Shown piece by piece: positions 19,532 through 27,441 of a DNA stretch of 64,000 bases (positions within the stretch are counted from its first letter, which is position 1; each line of letters begins with the position of its first letter). The position numbers were made by a program, and so were the translations under genes. Under the pieces are notes generated by a model, which searched no databases, was not told where the DNA came from, and worked only from the letters and a program-made list of their open reading frames with translations. The DNA lies in NCBI RefSeq assembly GCF_029968095.1, contig NZ_JASCIR010000022.1, positions 1 through 64,000 on the forward strand. Direction: 5' to 3'. The stretch comes from Streptomyces solicavernae. GTDB lineage: Bacteria; Actinomycetota; Actinomycetes; Streptomycetales; Streptomycetaceae.

Positions 19532-20317
19532 ATGCCCGAGCCCGTGCACTCCCCCACACCCGAGCCCGCCCCCGCCGAGCCCGTGCACTCCCCCACACCC
19601 GAGCCCGCCCCCGCCGGGCCCGACTCCGCGCCCGCGCCCGGCACTTCGCCCGAGCCGTCGCCCCGTACGCCGCCCACCCGCATCCTGCTCGCCGACGACC
19701 ACGCACTCGTACGGCGGGGGGTGCGGCTCATCCTGGACAGCGAGCCGGATCTGACGGTGGTCGCGGAGGCCGGGGACGGCGCCGAGGCGATCGAGCGGGC
19801 CCGCGCGGACCGCCCCGACCTGGCGATCCTCGACATCGCGATGCCCCGGCTCACCGGACTGCAGGCGGCCCGCGAGCTGTCCCGCCTGGTCCCGGAGACC
19901 CGCATCCTGATCCTGACGATGTACGACAACGAGCAGTACTTCTTCGAGGCGCTGCGGGCCGGGGCGTGCGGCTACGTCCTGAAGTCGGTCGCCGACCGCG
20001 ACCTCGTCGAGGCCTGCCGGGCGGCGATGCGGGACGAGCCGTTCATCTACCCGGGCGCGGTGAACGCCCTGATCCGCGACTTCCTCGACCGGGCCAAGGA
20101 CGGCGCGGACCTGCCGACGAAGACGATCACGGACCGCGAGGAGGAGATCCTCAAGCTGGTCGCCGAGGGCCACACCTCGCAGCAGATTGCGGACATGCTG
20201 GTCATCAGCCCCAAGACGGTCGAGCGCCACCGCGCCAACCTGCTGCAGAAGCTCGGCATGCGCGACCGCCTGGAACTCACCCGGTACGCCATCCGCTCGG
20301 GCCTCATCGAACCCTGA
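19532..20317 (+). CDS. NarL/FixJ-family response regulator
   Basis: 261 residues. A proline/glutamate-rich leader of ~48 residues holds a perfect 13-residue repeat (EPVHSPTPEPAPA twice). A receiver domain follows, starting at TRILLADDHALVRRGVRLIL with phospho-acceptor about D101 (LAILDIAMP) and ending near KSVADRDL. The C-terminal LuxR helix-turn-helix is TDREEEILKLVAEGHTSQQI with SPKTVERHRANLLQKLGMRD. A GTG at 19526 overlapping the kinase stop (GTGA) is an alternative start; both share the GAGGGG ribosome-binding site. Partner of the kinase just upstream. Targets cannot be inferred. Confidence 0.9.
   Translation: MPEPVHSPTPEPAPAEPVHSPTPEPAPAGPDSAPAPGTSPEPSPRTPPTRILLADDHALVRRGVRLILDSEPDLTVVAEAGDGAEAIERARADRPDLAILDIAMPRLTGLQAARELSRLVPETRILILTMYDNEQYFFEALRAGACGYVLKSVADRDLVEACRAAMRDEPFIYPGAVNALIRDFLDRAKDGADLPTKTITDREEEILKLVAEGHTSQQIADMLVISPKTVERHRANLLQKLGMRDRLELTRYAIRSGLIEP
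19538..19615 (+). repeat. 39-bp tandem duplication in response-regulator leader
   Basis: Two copies of a 39-bp unit (19538-19576 and 19577-19615) encode EPVHSPTPEPAPA twice. The copies are identical in DNA, indicating a recent duplication that kept the frame. Confidence 0.9.
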
Positions 20318-20532
20318 GGCCCCCGCCCTGGTCCGGACCCGGCGTGTACGACATCCACTCCCCGCGCGTACCGGACATCACGGAAGCAACAGTCCCGCTG
20401 CACACGGAACTTGGGGCGATCCCGGGCCGGACGGCCGTGAGTCGAGCCGGACTGCGGCCCGAAGACCCGCGGCCATCACCACCACCGCCCCGGACCCCTG
20501 GTTGTCAACCTCCCGGCGACGCAATAAGGTCG

Positions 20533-20695
20533 CCTGGCCTTGGTGTACGGGAAATCCGGTGTGATGCCGGTGCGGCCCTCGCCACTGTGATCGGGAAGTC
20601 CGGCTCCAGCCCCCCGCGGGCAGCCACTGGGCGCGTCAGCGCCCGGGAAGGCGGAGTCCGGGCGGTACGACCCGTCAGCCAGGAGACCGGCCAGG
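20533..20695 (+). ncRNA. Cobalamin (B12) riboswitch
   Basis: The leader of cbiM carries the hallmarks of the cobalamin aptamer: GGTGTGATGCCGGTGCGG, then CTCGCCACTGTGATCGGGAAG, and the B12 box AGCCAGGAGACCGGCC at 20677-20692. A perfect 7-bp closing P1 helix is visible, CCTGGCC (20533-20539) with GGCCAGG (20689-20695). Adenosylcobalamin binding would shut down cbiMNQO expression. The SD-like GGAGAGGG near 20720-20727 sits 25-30 nt past the B12 box, compatible with control at translation initiation. The ~215 bp upstream (20318-20532) contains no gene that I can see and should hold the promoter. Confidence 0.93.
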
Positions 20696-20738
20696 GCACG
20701 TTGCCATCCACGAGGTGCTGGAGAGGGTCTGCTGAGCC

Positions 20739-21449
20739 ATGCACATAGCCGAAGGTTTTCTGCCACCGGCACACGCGATCGCCTGGGGCGTCGCGGCCAC
20801 CCCGTTCGTCGTCCAGGGAGTGCGCTCCCTCACCCGTGAGGTCAGGGAGCACCCCGAGAGCACCCTGCTCCTCGGTGCCTCCGGGGCCTTCACATTCGTC
20901 CTGTCCGCCCTGAAAATCCCTTCCGTGACGGGCAGTTGCTCGCACCCGACCGGCACGGGACTCGGCGCGATCCTGTTCCGGCCGCCGATCATGGCCGTCC
21001 TCGGCACGATCACGCTGCTGTTCCAGGCGCTGCTGCTCGCCCACGGCGGCCTCACGACGCTCGGCGCCAACGTCTTCTCCATGGCGATCGTCGGCCCCTG
21101 GGCCGGGTACGCCGTGTACCGGTTGTTGAAGCGCTACGACGTGCCGCTGATGGTCGCCGTGTTCTTCGGCGCGTTCGTCGCCGACCTGTCGACGTACTGC
21201 GTCACCAGCGTCCAGCTCGCCCTGGCGTTCCCGGACCCGGGCAGCGGGTTCCCCGGCGCGCTGGCCAAGTTCGGCTCCATCTTCGCCGTCACGCAGATCC
21301 CGCTCGCGGTCAGCGAAGGCCTGCTCACCGTCCTGGTGATGCGGCTCCTGGTGCAGTCGAGCAAGGGTGAACTGACCCGCCTGGGCGTGCTGTTGCAGCG
21401 CGGGCGGCAGGCGTCCGCGCCGCGGTCCGAGACGGAGGCGAAGGCCTGA
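20739..21449 (+). CDS. cbiM: Cobalt ECF transporter substrate-binding membrane subunit
   Basis: 236-residue S-component of the CbiMNQO energy-coupling-factor cobalt importer. It starts with MHIAEGFLPPAHA; in this family the mature N-terminal Met-His pair coordinates the metal, which confirms the start. Several membrane helices follow, with SHPTGTGLGAILF and AHGGLTTLGANVFSMAIVGP as family signatures. First gene of a four-gene operon under a B12 riboswitch, which argues for Co2+ rather than Ni2+. The stop overlaps the cbiN start as TGATG. Confidence 0.95.
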   Translation: MHIAEGFLPPAHAIAWGVAATPFVVQGVRSLTREVREHPESTLLLGASGAFTFVLSALKIPSVTGSCSHPTGTGLGAILFRPPIMAVLGTITLLFQALLLAHGGLTTLGANVFSMAIVGPWAGYAVYRLLKRYDVPLMVAVFFGAFVADLSTYCVTSVQLALAFPDPGSGFPGALAKFGSIFAVTQIPLAVSEGLLTVLVMRLLVQSSKGELTRLGVLLQRGRQASAPRSETEAKA

Positions 21450-21793
21450 TGAGCCGCAACGCAAAGATCAACGCGCTTCTGATCCTCCTGGTCGCCGCGC
21501 TCGCGGTGCTGCCGCTCGCCCTCGGGCTCGGCGACCACAAGAAGGAACCGTTCACGGGCGCCGACGCGCAGGCCGAGACCGCGATCGCGGAGCTCGACCC
21601 GGAGTACGAGCCCTGGTTCTCGCCGCTGTACGAACCGCCGTCCGGCGAGGTCGAGTCGGCGCTGTTCGCGGTGCAGGCGGCGATCGGCGCGGGCGTCCTC
21701 GCGTACTACTTCGGGCTGCGCAGAGGACGGCGGCAGGGGGAGACGCGGGCCAGGGCGGCGGAGGTCACCCCGGCCGGGCGGGACGAGGAGTAG
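21449..21793 (+). CDS. cbiN: Cobalt transporter accessory subunit
   Basis: 114-residue small membrane protein with one helix near each end (LLILLVAALAVLPLALGLG and ALFAVQAAIGAGVLAYYFGL) and an extracytoplasmic loop containing FTGADAQAETAI, the classic CbiN layout. CbiN is needed with CbiM for cobalt uptake and its presence distinguishes Co from most Ni systems. Translationally coupled to cbiM by a one-base overlap. Confidence 0.94.
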   Translation: MSRNAKINALLILLVAALAVLPLALGLGDHKKEPFTGADAQAETAIAELDPEYEPWFSPLYEPPSGEVESALFAVQAAIGAGVLAYYFGLRRGRRQGETRARAAEVTPAGRDEE

Positions 21794-21799
21794 TCGCTC

Positions 21800-22549
21800 G
21801 TGCTGCCCATCGACGCGGCGGCGCACAGCAGTCGCTGGCGCCGCCGCCACCCCGTGGACAAGGCCGTCCTCGGCCTCGGCCTCACGGCACTCGCGATCTC
21901 CCTGCCGCCGTGGCCGGGCGCCGCGCTGGTCCTCGCCGCCGCGCTCGCGCTGCTGCTCGGCCCGGCCGGGGTGCCGCCACGCAAGCTCTGGCGCGCGTAC
22001 CGGATTCCGCTCGGCTTCTGCGTCACCGGCGCGCTGACGCTGCTCGTCCAAGTCGGCGGCCCCGAGGGGTACGTGGGCTGGGCCGACGGCGGTGCGGCCC
22101 GGGCCGGCGAACTGCTCCTGCGCACCTCGGCGGCCTCGCTGGGGGTGCTGCTGCTCGCGTTCACCACACCCCTGTCGGACCTGCTGCCCCGCCTGGTCAG
22201 GGCCGGGGTGCCGGCGCCGGTGGTGGACGTGGCCCTGGTGACGTACCGGATGAGCTTCCTCCTCCTCGACTCCATGAGCCGCGTCCGCCAGGCGCAGGCC
22301 GCGCGGCTCGGCCACACCACGCGCGCGGCGACCTGGCGGTCCCTCGCGGGCCTGGGCGCGACGGCGTTCGTGCGCGCCTTCGACCGGGCGAGCCGCCTGC
22401 AGGCCGGGCTCGCGGGGCGCGGCTACGACGGCACGCTGCACGTCCTGGTGCCCGACGTCCGCGTCTCGCGCCGCTTCGTCGCCCTGTCGCTCGCGCTGCT
22501 GCTCGCCCTCACGGCCCTCACTCTCGTACTGGAAAGGCTTCTGCCATGA
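21800..22549 (+). CDS. cbiQ: Cobalt ECF transporter T component
   Basis: 249-residue transmembrane coupling subunit of the cobalt importer. It has four to six hydrophobic helices and the two short Ala-Arg-Gly-type coupling motifs expected in T components, visible as QAQAARLGH and QAGLAGRGYDG. GTG start 6 bp after cbiN; its stop overlaps the cbiO start as ATGA. Confidence 0.92.
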   Translation: MLPIDAAAHSSRWRRRHPVDKAVLGLGLTALAISLPPWPGAALVLAAALALLLGPAGVPPRKLWRAYRIPLGFCVTGALTLLVQVGGPEGYVGWADGGAARAGELLLRTSAASLGVLLLAFTTPLSDLLPRLVRAGVPAPVVDVALVTYRMSFLLLDSMSRVRQAQAARLGHTTRAATWRSLAGLGATAFVRAFDRASRLQAGLAGRGYDGTLHVLVPDVRVSRRFVALSLALLLALTALTLVLERLLP

Positions 22550-23379
22550 GCGTGCCCCTGGTCTCCCTGCGGGGCGCCCGCTACGCCTACGAGGACGGCC
22601 CGACCGTGCTTCGAGGGCTCGACTTCGACGTGCCGGAGGGCCGCGCCCTGTCCCTGCTCGGCCGCAACGGCAGCGGCAAGACGACGCTGATGCGGCTGCT
22701 GAGCGGTGGACTGCGGCCGGACGCCGGGCAGTTGAGCGTCGACGGGGCCCCCGTCTCGTACGACCGCAAGGGGCTGCTGCGGCTGCGCACCGCCGTCCAG
22801 CTGGTCGTGCAGGACCCGGACGACCAGCTGTTCGCGGCGTCCGTCGCGCAGGACGTGTCGTTCGGTCCGCTGAACCTGGGGCTTGCGGAGCCGGAGGTGC
22901 GGGCGCGGGTCTCCGAGGCCCTTGCCGCCCTCGACATCGACCGGCTCGCCGACCGGCCCACGCATCTGCTGTCGTACGGGCAGCGCAAGCGGGCGGCGAT
23001 CGCCGGGGCCGTCGCGATGCGTCCGCGCGTACTGATCCTCGACGAGCCCACGGCCGGGCTCGACCCCGACGGGCAGGAACGCCTCCTGGGCACCCTGGCA
23101 CGGCTGCGGGCTTCGGGTACGACGGTCGTGATGGCCACCCACGACGTGGACCTCGCCCTGCGCTGGGCGGACGACGCGGCACTGCTGACTCCGTCGGGGG
23201 TGCGGTGCGGGCCGACCCCGGTGATGCTGGCCGACCGTCCCCTCCTTGCGGAGGCGGGGCTGCGGTTGCCCTGGGGGGTGGCGGTGGCGGGGCTGTTGCG
23301 CGGATCGGCGGTCGGGGACGGTGAACTTCCGCGTACAGCGGAGGAGTTGGCGGAGCTTGTGGCGGGCCGGGGGGCTTGA
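22546..23379 (+). CDS. cbiO: Cobalt ECF transporter ATP-binding subunit
   Basis: 277-residue ABC ATPase that powers CbiMNQ. Walker A is LLGRNGSGKTTL, the Q-loop VQDPDDQLFA has the extended form typical of ECF ATPases, the signature is LLSYGQRKRAAIAG, Walker B is VLILDEPTAGLD and the H-loop is MATHDVDLAL. One ATPase gene is present, so the pair is presumably a homodimer. ATG 22546 overlaps cbiQ by 4 bp; a longer open frame upstream is only a shadow of cbiQ. Last gene of the operon. Confidence 0.95.
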   Translation: MSVPLVSLRGARYAYEDGPTVLRGLDFDVPEGRALSLLGRNGSGKTTLMRLLSGGLRPDAGQLSVDGAPVSYDRKGLLRLRTAVQLVVQDPDDQLFAASVAQDVSFGPLNLGLAEPEVRARVSEALAALDIDRLADRPTHLLSYGQRKRAAIAGAVAMRPRVLILDEPTAGLDPDGQERLLGTLARLRASGTTVVMATHDVDLALRWADDAALLTPSGVRCGPTPVMLADRPLLAEAGLRLPWGVAVAGLLRGSAVGDGELPRTAEELAELVAGRGA

Positions 23380-23403
23380 GCTTTCCCCCTCCGTGCCCCG
23401 GCA

Positions 23404-23498
23404 GGGGCGCGGGGAACTGCGCGACCAGCCACAGCGGCGCGGCAGCCGAACGACTGTGCTCAAGGCGGGGGCCTGGGGGCCCGGGGACAGCGCCCCCG
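23404..23498. repeat. Second copy of dispersed Streptomyces repeat plus hairpin
   Basis: GGGGCGCGGGGAACTGCGC at 23404-23422 matches the copy at 6126-6144, again just after a gene end (cbiO). CGGGGGC (23466-23472) and GCCCCCG (23492-23498) can pair and likely serve as a terminator between the convergent cbi operon and the DUF3100 gene. A GGGGT run follows up to the DUF3100 stop. Confidence 0.7.
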
Positions 23499-23548
23499 AA
23501 GCCGCCGCAGGCTCGGGAAGGGGTGGGGTGGGGTGGGGTGGGGAAACC

Positions 23549-24970
23549 TCACCCCACCCCCAACGTGACCTCCGCGATCAGCGCCGACACCACGAACGAC
23601 GCCGCGAACGACACCAGGCCGACGAGGACGATGCGCCAGCCGACGCGGCGCAGGGTGCCGAAGTCCTTGCCGAGGCCCAGGCCCGCGAGGACCAGGACCG
23701 GGGTCGTCAGGGCCAGGAACTCGACCGGCTTCAGGAGGGCCGAGACCTGGTCGCCGACCGGGGACCAGGGCGAGCTGAGCAGGATGCCGAGCGTCGTGAC
23801 GCCGATGATCGGTGACAGCTTCGTGTACTTGCGCAGCGCGAGCGCCGCGAGCACCACGGCCGTCATCAGGACGTAGCCGGCGAGGATACGCCAGTCGAAG
23901 CCCTGGTTGAAGAGGACGGTCGACAGCAGCATGAGGACGACGACCAGAGGGAGCGCGAAGCGGAGCGAGGCCCTGGGGGTGCCCTCCTCGGGGGTCGCGG
24001 CCACCGGGGTCGCGGCCTCGGGGGGCGCGGCCTCGGGGGGCGCGGCCTCGGGGGCCGCGGGAGCCGTCGCCTCCGGCTGCCTCCGCCTGCGGGCGAGGAA
24101 CCGGTAGAACCGTTCCGCCATCGGCAGCGCCACGTACATCCCGACGTACAGCCCGAGCAGGCTCGTGATCAGGTTGCTGACCGCCGCCAACGCCAGGATC
24201 TGGTCGGCCAGTTCGGGGTGCTGGGCCGCGATCGCCGCCGACGAGGCCGCCATCACCGAGCCGGAGCCGACGCCCGTACCCATCGCGAGGGCCAGCGGGT
24301 CGAAGACGCCCGTGCCCGCGAGGAACGAGGCGAGCAGGGTGACGTAGAGGCCGCCGACGATGGTGCCGAAGACGTACATCGACAGCACGCCGCGGTACTC
24401 GTCGGAGTCCGCGCCGTACCGCTCGGAGACGATGGCGAAGGAACCCTCGCGGTCGATGGAGAAGCAGGCGCCGACTGCGGGGCGGCCCATGCGGAGGAGG
24501 ACCGCGAGCGGCAGCGAGAACACCACCGTGCCGAAGAGGTGGCCCAACTCCTGCAGCAGCAGGGCGGGTCCGGCGTCGGCGAGCACGGGCAGGTTCTCGC
24601 CGACGAGGAAGCTGAGCCGGACGCTGAGCAGCAGGATGCCGACCTGGACGGTCTGCGTGGCGAGCTGCTGCACCCGGACCGGCAGCGCCTTGACCTTCTG
24701 CACGCTGACGACCCCGCCGATGAGGATGCCCCAGACCAGCGGGTGCAGGGTGACCTCGCCGACGCCGAGGTCGAAGGTGTGCGGGCCGATCAGCTCGGCG
24801 ACGGCGGTGAGGACGAGGGCGGTGAGGACGAGCGGGGCGTACGAGGCGAGGCGGTGCGTCGTCACGGTCGTGCTGCGGGGTGTGTGGGTCGAGGTGTTCG
24901 AGGTGTTCGTGGTCTTCGTGGTGTTCGGCGTGTTCGTGGTCTTCGAGGTGTTCGGCGGGTTCGTGCTCAT
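23549..24970 (-). CDS. DUF3100 family multi-pass membrane protein
   Basis: 473 residues with about ten hydrophobic helices in two halves, split by a proline/alanine-rich loop (PEAAPPEAAPPEAATP, about residues 305-330). The first ~40 residues are a Thr/Asn-rich low-complexity tail (TSKTTNTPNTTKTTNT). I recognise it as DUF3100, a family of unknown function that often neighbours M20 peptidases. The start overlaps the M20 stop as ATGA, so the two are translated together. The pairing suggests it moves the M20 enzyme's substrate or product across the membrane; this is inference. Confidence 0.8.
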   Translation of the reverse strand: MSTNPPNTSKTTNTPNTTKTTNTSNTSTHTPRSTTVTTHRLASYAPLVLTALVLTAVAELIGPHTFDLGVGEVTLHPLVWGILIGGVVSVQKVKALPVRVQQLATQTVQVGILLLSVRLSFLVGENLPVLADAGPALLLQELGHLFGTVVFSLPLAVLLRMGRPAVGACFSIDREGSFAIVSERYGADSDEYRGVLSMYVFGTIVGGLYVTLLASFLAGTGVFDPLALAMGTGVGSGSVMAASSAAIAAQHPELADQILALAAVSNLITSLLGLYVGMYVALPMAERFYRFLARRRRQPEATAPAAPEAAPPEAAPPEAATPVAATPEEGTPRASLRFALPLVVVLMLLSTVLFNQGFDWRILAGYVLMTAVVLAALALRKYTKLSPIIGVTTLGILLSSPWSPVGDQVSALLKPVEFLALTTPVLVLAGLGLGKDFGTLRRVGWRIVLVGLVSFAASFVVSALIAEVTLGVG

Positions 24971-26190
24971 CGCCGGCTCCGGTCCGTGGTGGGGGCGGTG
25001 CGGTCGCGCTGCTCGGCGAGGAGTTCGCGGCGCAGTGCCTCGTCCTGGGCGACGGAGACCGCTGTGAGGGCCATCGCGGTGGCGCCGTCGACGACAGTGG
25101 CGTCGGCCTCCGCGCTCACCGCGTCCCGGGCGAAGCCGTGGGTGTGCGGCGGGTTCTCGCTGCCGCGTACGGCGATCATGGGGTGGATGCTGGGCAGCAG
25201 CTGGGAGACGTTGCCCATGTCGGTGGAGCCGCCGCTGAGCGGAGAGCGGTCAGCGATGGGGCGGCCTACGCGGCCGAGGGCGGCGGCGTACCGGTCGGCG
25301 AGGCGGGCGTCCTGCCGCAGGGGCGCGTACTCGGGCTCGGTCTCTTCGAGTTCGAGGGTGCAGCCGGTGGCGAGGGCGCCCGCCTCGAAGCAGGCGAGGA
25401 CGCGGGCGTGCAGTCCGCGCTGGGCGTCCAGGTCGAACTCGCGGACCTCGAAGTCGACGACGGTGCGCTCGGGAATGATGTTGGTGGCCCGGCCGCCCTC
25501 CCGTACGAACGCGGCGACGCGGGCCGTGGCGGGCAGCTGCTGCCGGAGCAGGCCGAGGGCGACCTGCGTGACGACGGCGGCGTCGGCGGCGTTGACGCCG
25601 AGCTGGGGCGCGGCGGCGGCGTGCGAGGCCTTGCCGGTGAAGGTGGCGGCCCAGCGGCTGACGCCCTGCGTGGCGGTGTCGGCGGGGTGGGTGTCGGCGT
25701 TGCCGGGGTGGACCATCATCGCGACGGTCAGGTCGTCGAAGAGGCCCGCGTCGATCATCAGGACCTTGCCGCCGCCGTGCTCCTCGGCGGGCGTGCCGAG
25801 GACCTTCACGGTGATGCCGAGCCGGTCGGCGACGGTGGCGAGGCCGAGGGCGGCGCCGAGGGCGGTGGTGGCGATGATGTTGTGGCCGCAGGCGTGGCCG
25901 ACGTCGGGCAGCGCGTCGTACTCGGCGCAGATGCCTACGACCAGGTCGCCCGTCCCGTACGACGCCTTGAAGGCGGTGGGCAGGTCGGCGACGCCGCGTT
26001 CGACATCGAAACCGGCGCCGACGAGGGCGTCGGCAAGGGCGGCGGCGGCCCGGTGCTCCTCGAAGGAGAGCTCGGCGTAGCCGTGGATGTCGTGGCTGAG
26101 CCGGACGAGTCGGTCGCGGAGTCCGGCGATCTCGGCGACGACGGCTTCGCCGATGTCCGCGGTGGTCTCCTGGTCGGCCAGGGTCGTCAT
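24967..26190 (-). CDS. M20-family amidohydrolase/peptidase
   Basis: 407-residue metal-dependent amidohydrolase of the M20D (AbgB/hippurate-hydrolase-like) group. Metal and catalytic segments are visible: ICAEYDALPDVGHACGHNII, LGTPAEEHGGGK, MMVHPGNADTHP and ENPPHTHGFA near the C-terminus. It would cleave an N-acyl or amide bond of an amino-acid conjugate; the actual substrate is unknown. The ATG at 26190 is preferred over upstream in-frame starts because the conserved N-terminus begins there. First gene of a two-gene operon with the DUF3100 membrane protein and divergent from an Lrp-type regulator. Confidence 0.87.
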   Translation of the reverse strand: MTTLADQETTADIGEAVVAEIAGLRDRLVRLSHDIHGYAELSFEEHRAAAALADALVGAGFDVERGVADLPTAFKASYGTGDLVVGICAEYDALPDVGHACGHNIIATTALGAALGLATVADRLGITVKVLGTPAEEHGGGKVLMIDAGLFDDLTVAMMVHPGNADTHPADTATQGVSRWAATFTGKASHAAAAPQLGVNAADAAVVTQVALGLLRQQLPATARVAAFVREGGRATNIIPERTVVDFEVREFDLDAQRGLHARVLACFEAGALATGCTLELEETEPEYAPLRQDARLADRYAAALGRVGRPIADRSPLSGGSTDMGNVSQLLPSIHPMIAVRGSENPPHTHGFARDAVSAEADATVVDGATAMALTAVSVAQDEALRRELLAEQRDRTAPTTDRSRR

Positions 26191-26280
26191 GTCGGGCCCC
26201 TCGGGTCGTGGCTCGTACGGTTGGTGCCGACCAGGGTGGGACGCGTGCCAGAACCACCCGTGAACATGCATGATTCCGTC

Positions 26281-27321
26281 ATGGAACCGAGAGAATCACT
26301 GGATTCCTTCAAGCTCTCCGAGCTGGACCTGGAGATCGTGAACGCGCTGCAGATCAGTCCGCGCGCGTCCTGGGCTGCGGTGGGCCGCGCCCTGGACGTG
26401 GACGCGTCGACGGCGGCGCGCCGCTGGGCGCGGTTGCAAGGGCACGGCGCGGCTTGGGTGTCGTGCCAGCCGCTGTTCGTGCCGGATCCGGCGATGGCCC
26501 TGGTGGAGATCGTCAACGAGCCGGGGCGGAGCCTGGAGGTGGCCGAGGCGCTGGCCGGGGATCCGCAGGCGATGACGATCGACGTGTCGGCGGGCGCGCG
26601 CGACCTGCTGGTGACGGTGGTGTGCGACGACTCGGACCAGCTGTCCTGGTACCTCCTGGAGCGCCTGGCCCGGGTGCCGTACGTGCTGCGCGTGCAGAGC
26701 CACATCCTGGTGCGTACGTACACGGACGCGAGCCGTTGGCGGCTGCGGGCGCTGAGCCGGGGGCAGGAGCGGGCGCTGCTGTCCGGGCTTCCGAAGCCGC
26801 CGAAGGACGGCGGCGCCTATCTGCCGACGGCGGCCGACCGGGAGCTGGCGGCGGCGCTCTCGGTGGACGGCCGGGCCCCGCTGAGCGAGCTTGCGCGGGT
26901 GGGCGGCACCAGCGAGAGCACGACCCGGCGCCGCCTCAACCACCTCATCGGCAGCGGGAACGTACGGCTCCGCTGCGAGCTGGCCCGGGCGCTCACCGGC
27001 TGGTCGGTGTCGGAGTGGCTGTTCGCGCGGGTGCCGTCGGACCGCCTGGACGAGGCGGCGGCCACGTTGTCGACGGTCGGTGAGGTGCGGGCGATCCTGT
27101 CGGCGGCGGGCCCGTTCAACCTGCTGATCGCGGTGTGGCTGCGGACGATCAGCGACGGGCAGCGGCTTGAGACGTCGATCATGCGGAAGCTGCCGCACAT
27201 CGACGTCGTGGATCGCAGCGTGGTGATCCGCCCGTACAAACTGGCGGGCCGCCGCCTGGACCGGCGCGGGTTCTCCACGGGGACGGTGCCGTTGGATCTG
27301 CAGCGGCGGCCGGAGATCTGA
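26281..27321 (+). CDS. Lrp/AsnC-family regulator with two HTH units
   Basis: 346 residues, twice the usual Lrp length. The first DNA-binding unit is ELDLEIVNALQISPRASWAA with DASTAARRWARL (~residues 13-57); the second is AADRELAAALSVDGRAPLSE with SESTTRRRLNHLI (~180-225). Each is followed by an AsnC ligand-binding (RAM-like) region. An in-frame ATG at 26266 is an alternative start. It diverges from the M20-DUF3100 pair with about 75-90 bp between starts, so it most likely controls that operon in response to an amino acid or its conjugate. Confidence 0.85.
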   Translation: MEPRESLDSFKLSELDLEIVNALQISPRASWAAVGRALDVDASTAARRWARLQGHGAAWVSCQPLFVPDPAMALVEIVNEPGRSLEVAEALAGDPQAMTIDVSAGARDLLVTVVCDDSDQLSWYLLERLARVPYVLRVQSHILVRTYTDASRWRLRALSRGQERALLSGLPKPPKDGGAYLPTAADRELAAALSVDGRAPLSELARVGGTSESTTRRRLNHLIGSGNVRLRCELARALTGWSVSEWLFARVPSDRLDEAAATLSTVGEVRAILSAAGPFNLLIAVWLRTISDGQRLETSIMRKLPHIDVVDRSVVIRPYKLAGRRLDRRGFSTGTVPLDLQRRPEI

Positions 27322-27329
27322 GGGCCCGC

Positions 27330-27441
27330 GGGGCCGGACCCTCAGACCGGTGCCTCACGCGGGCAGCCGCGGGGGCCGGACCCTCAGACCCGTGCCTCAC
27401 GCGGGCCGCCCCGCGAGACCGGTGGCTCACGCGGGCAGCCG
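27330..27441. repeat. 42-bp direct repeats at 3' end of acyl-CoA dehydrogenase
   Basis: GGGGCCGGACCCTCAGACC followed by CTCACGCGGGC-type sequence starts at 27330 and again at 27372 (period 42 bp), and a third partial copy overlaps the last codons and stop of the minus-strand acyl-CoA dehydrogenase (27427). The gene's 3' end has been copied into the intergenic space between it and the convergent Lrp-type gene. Confidence 0.8.
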
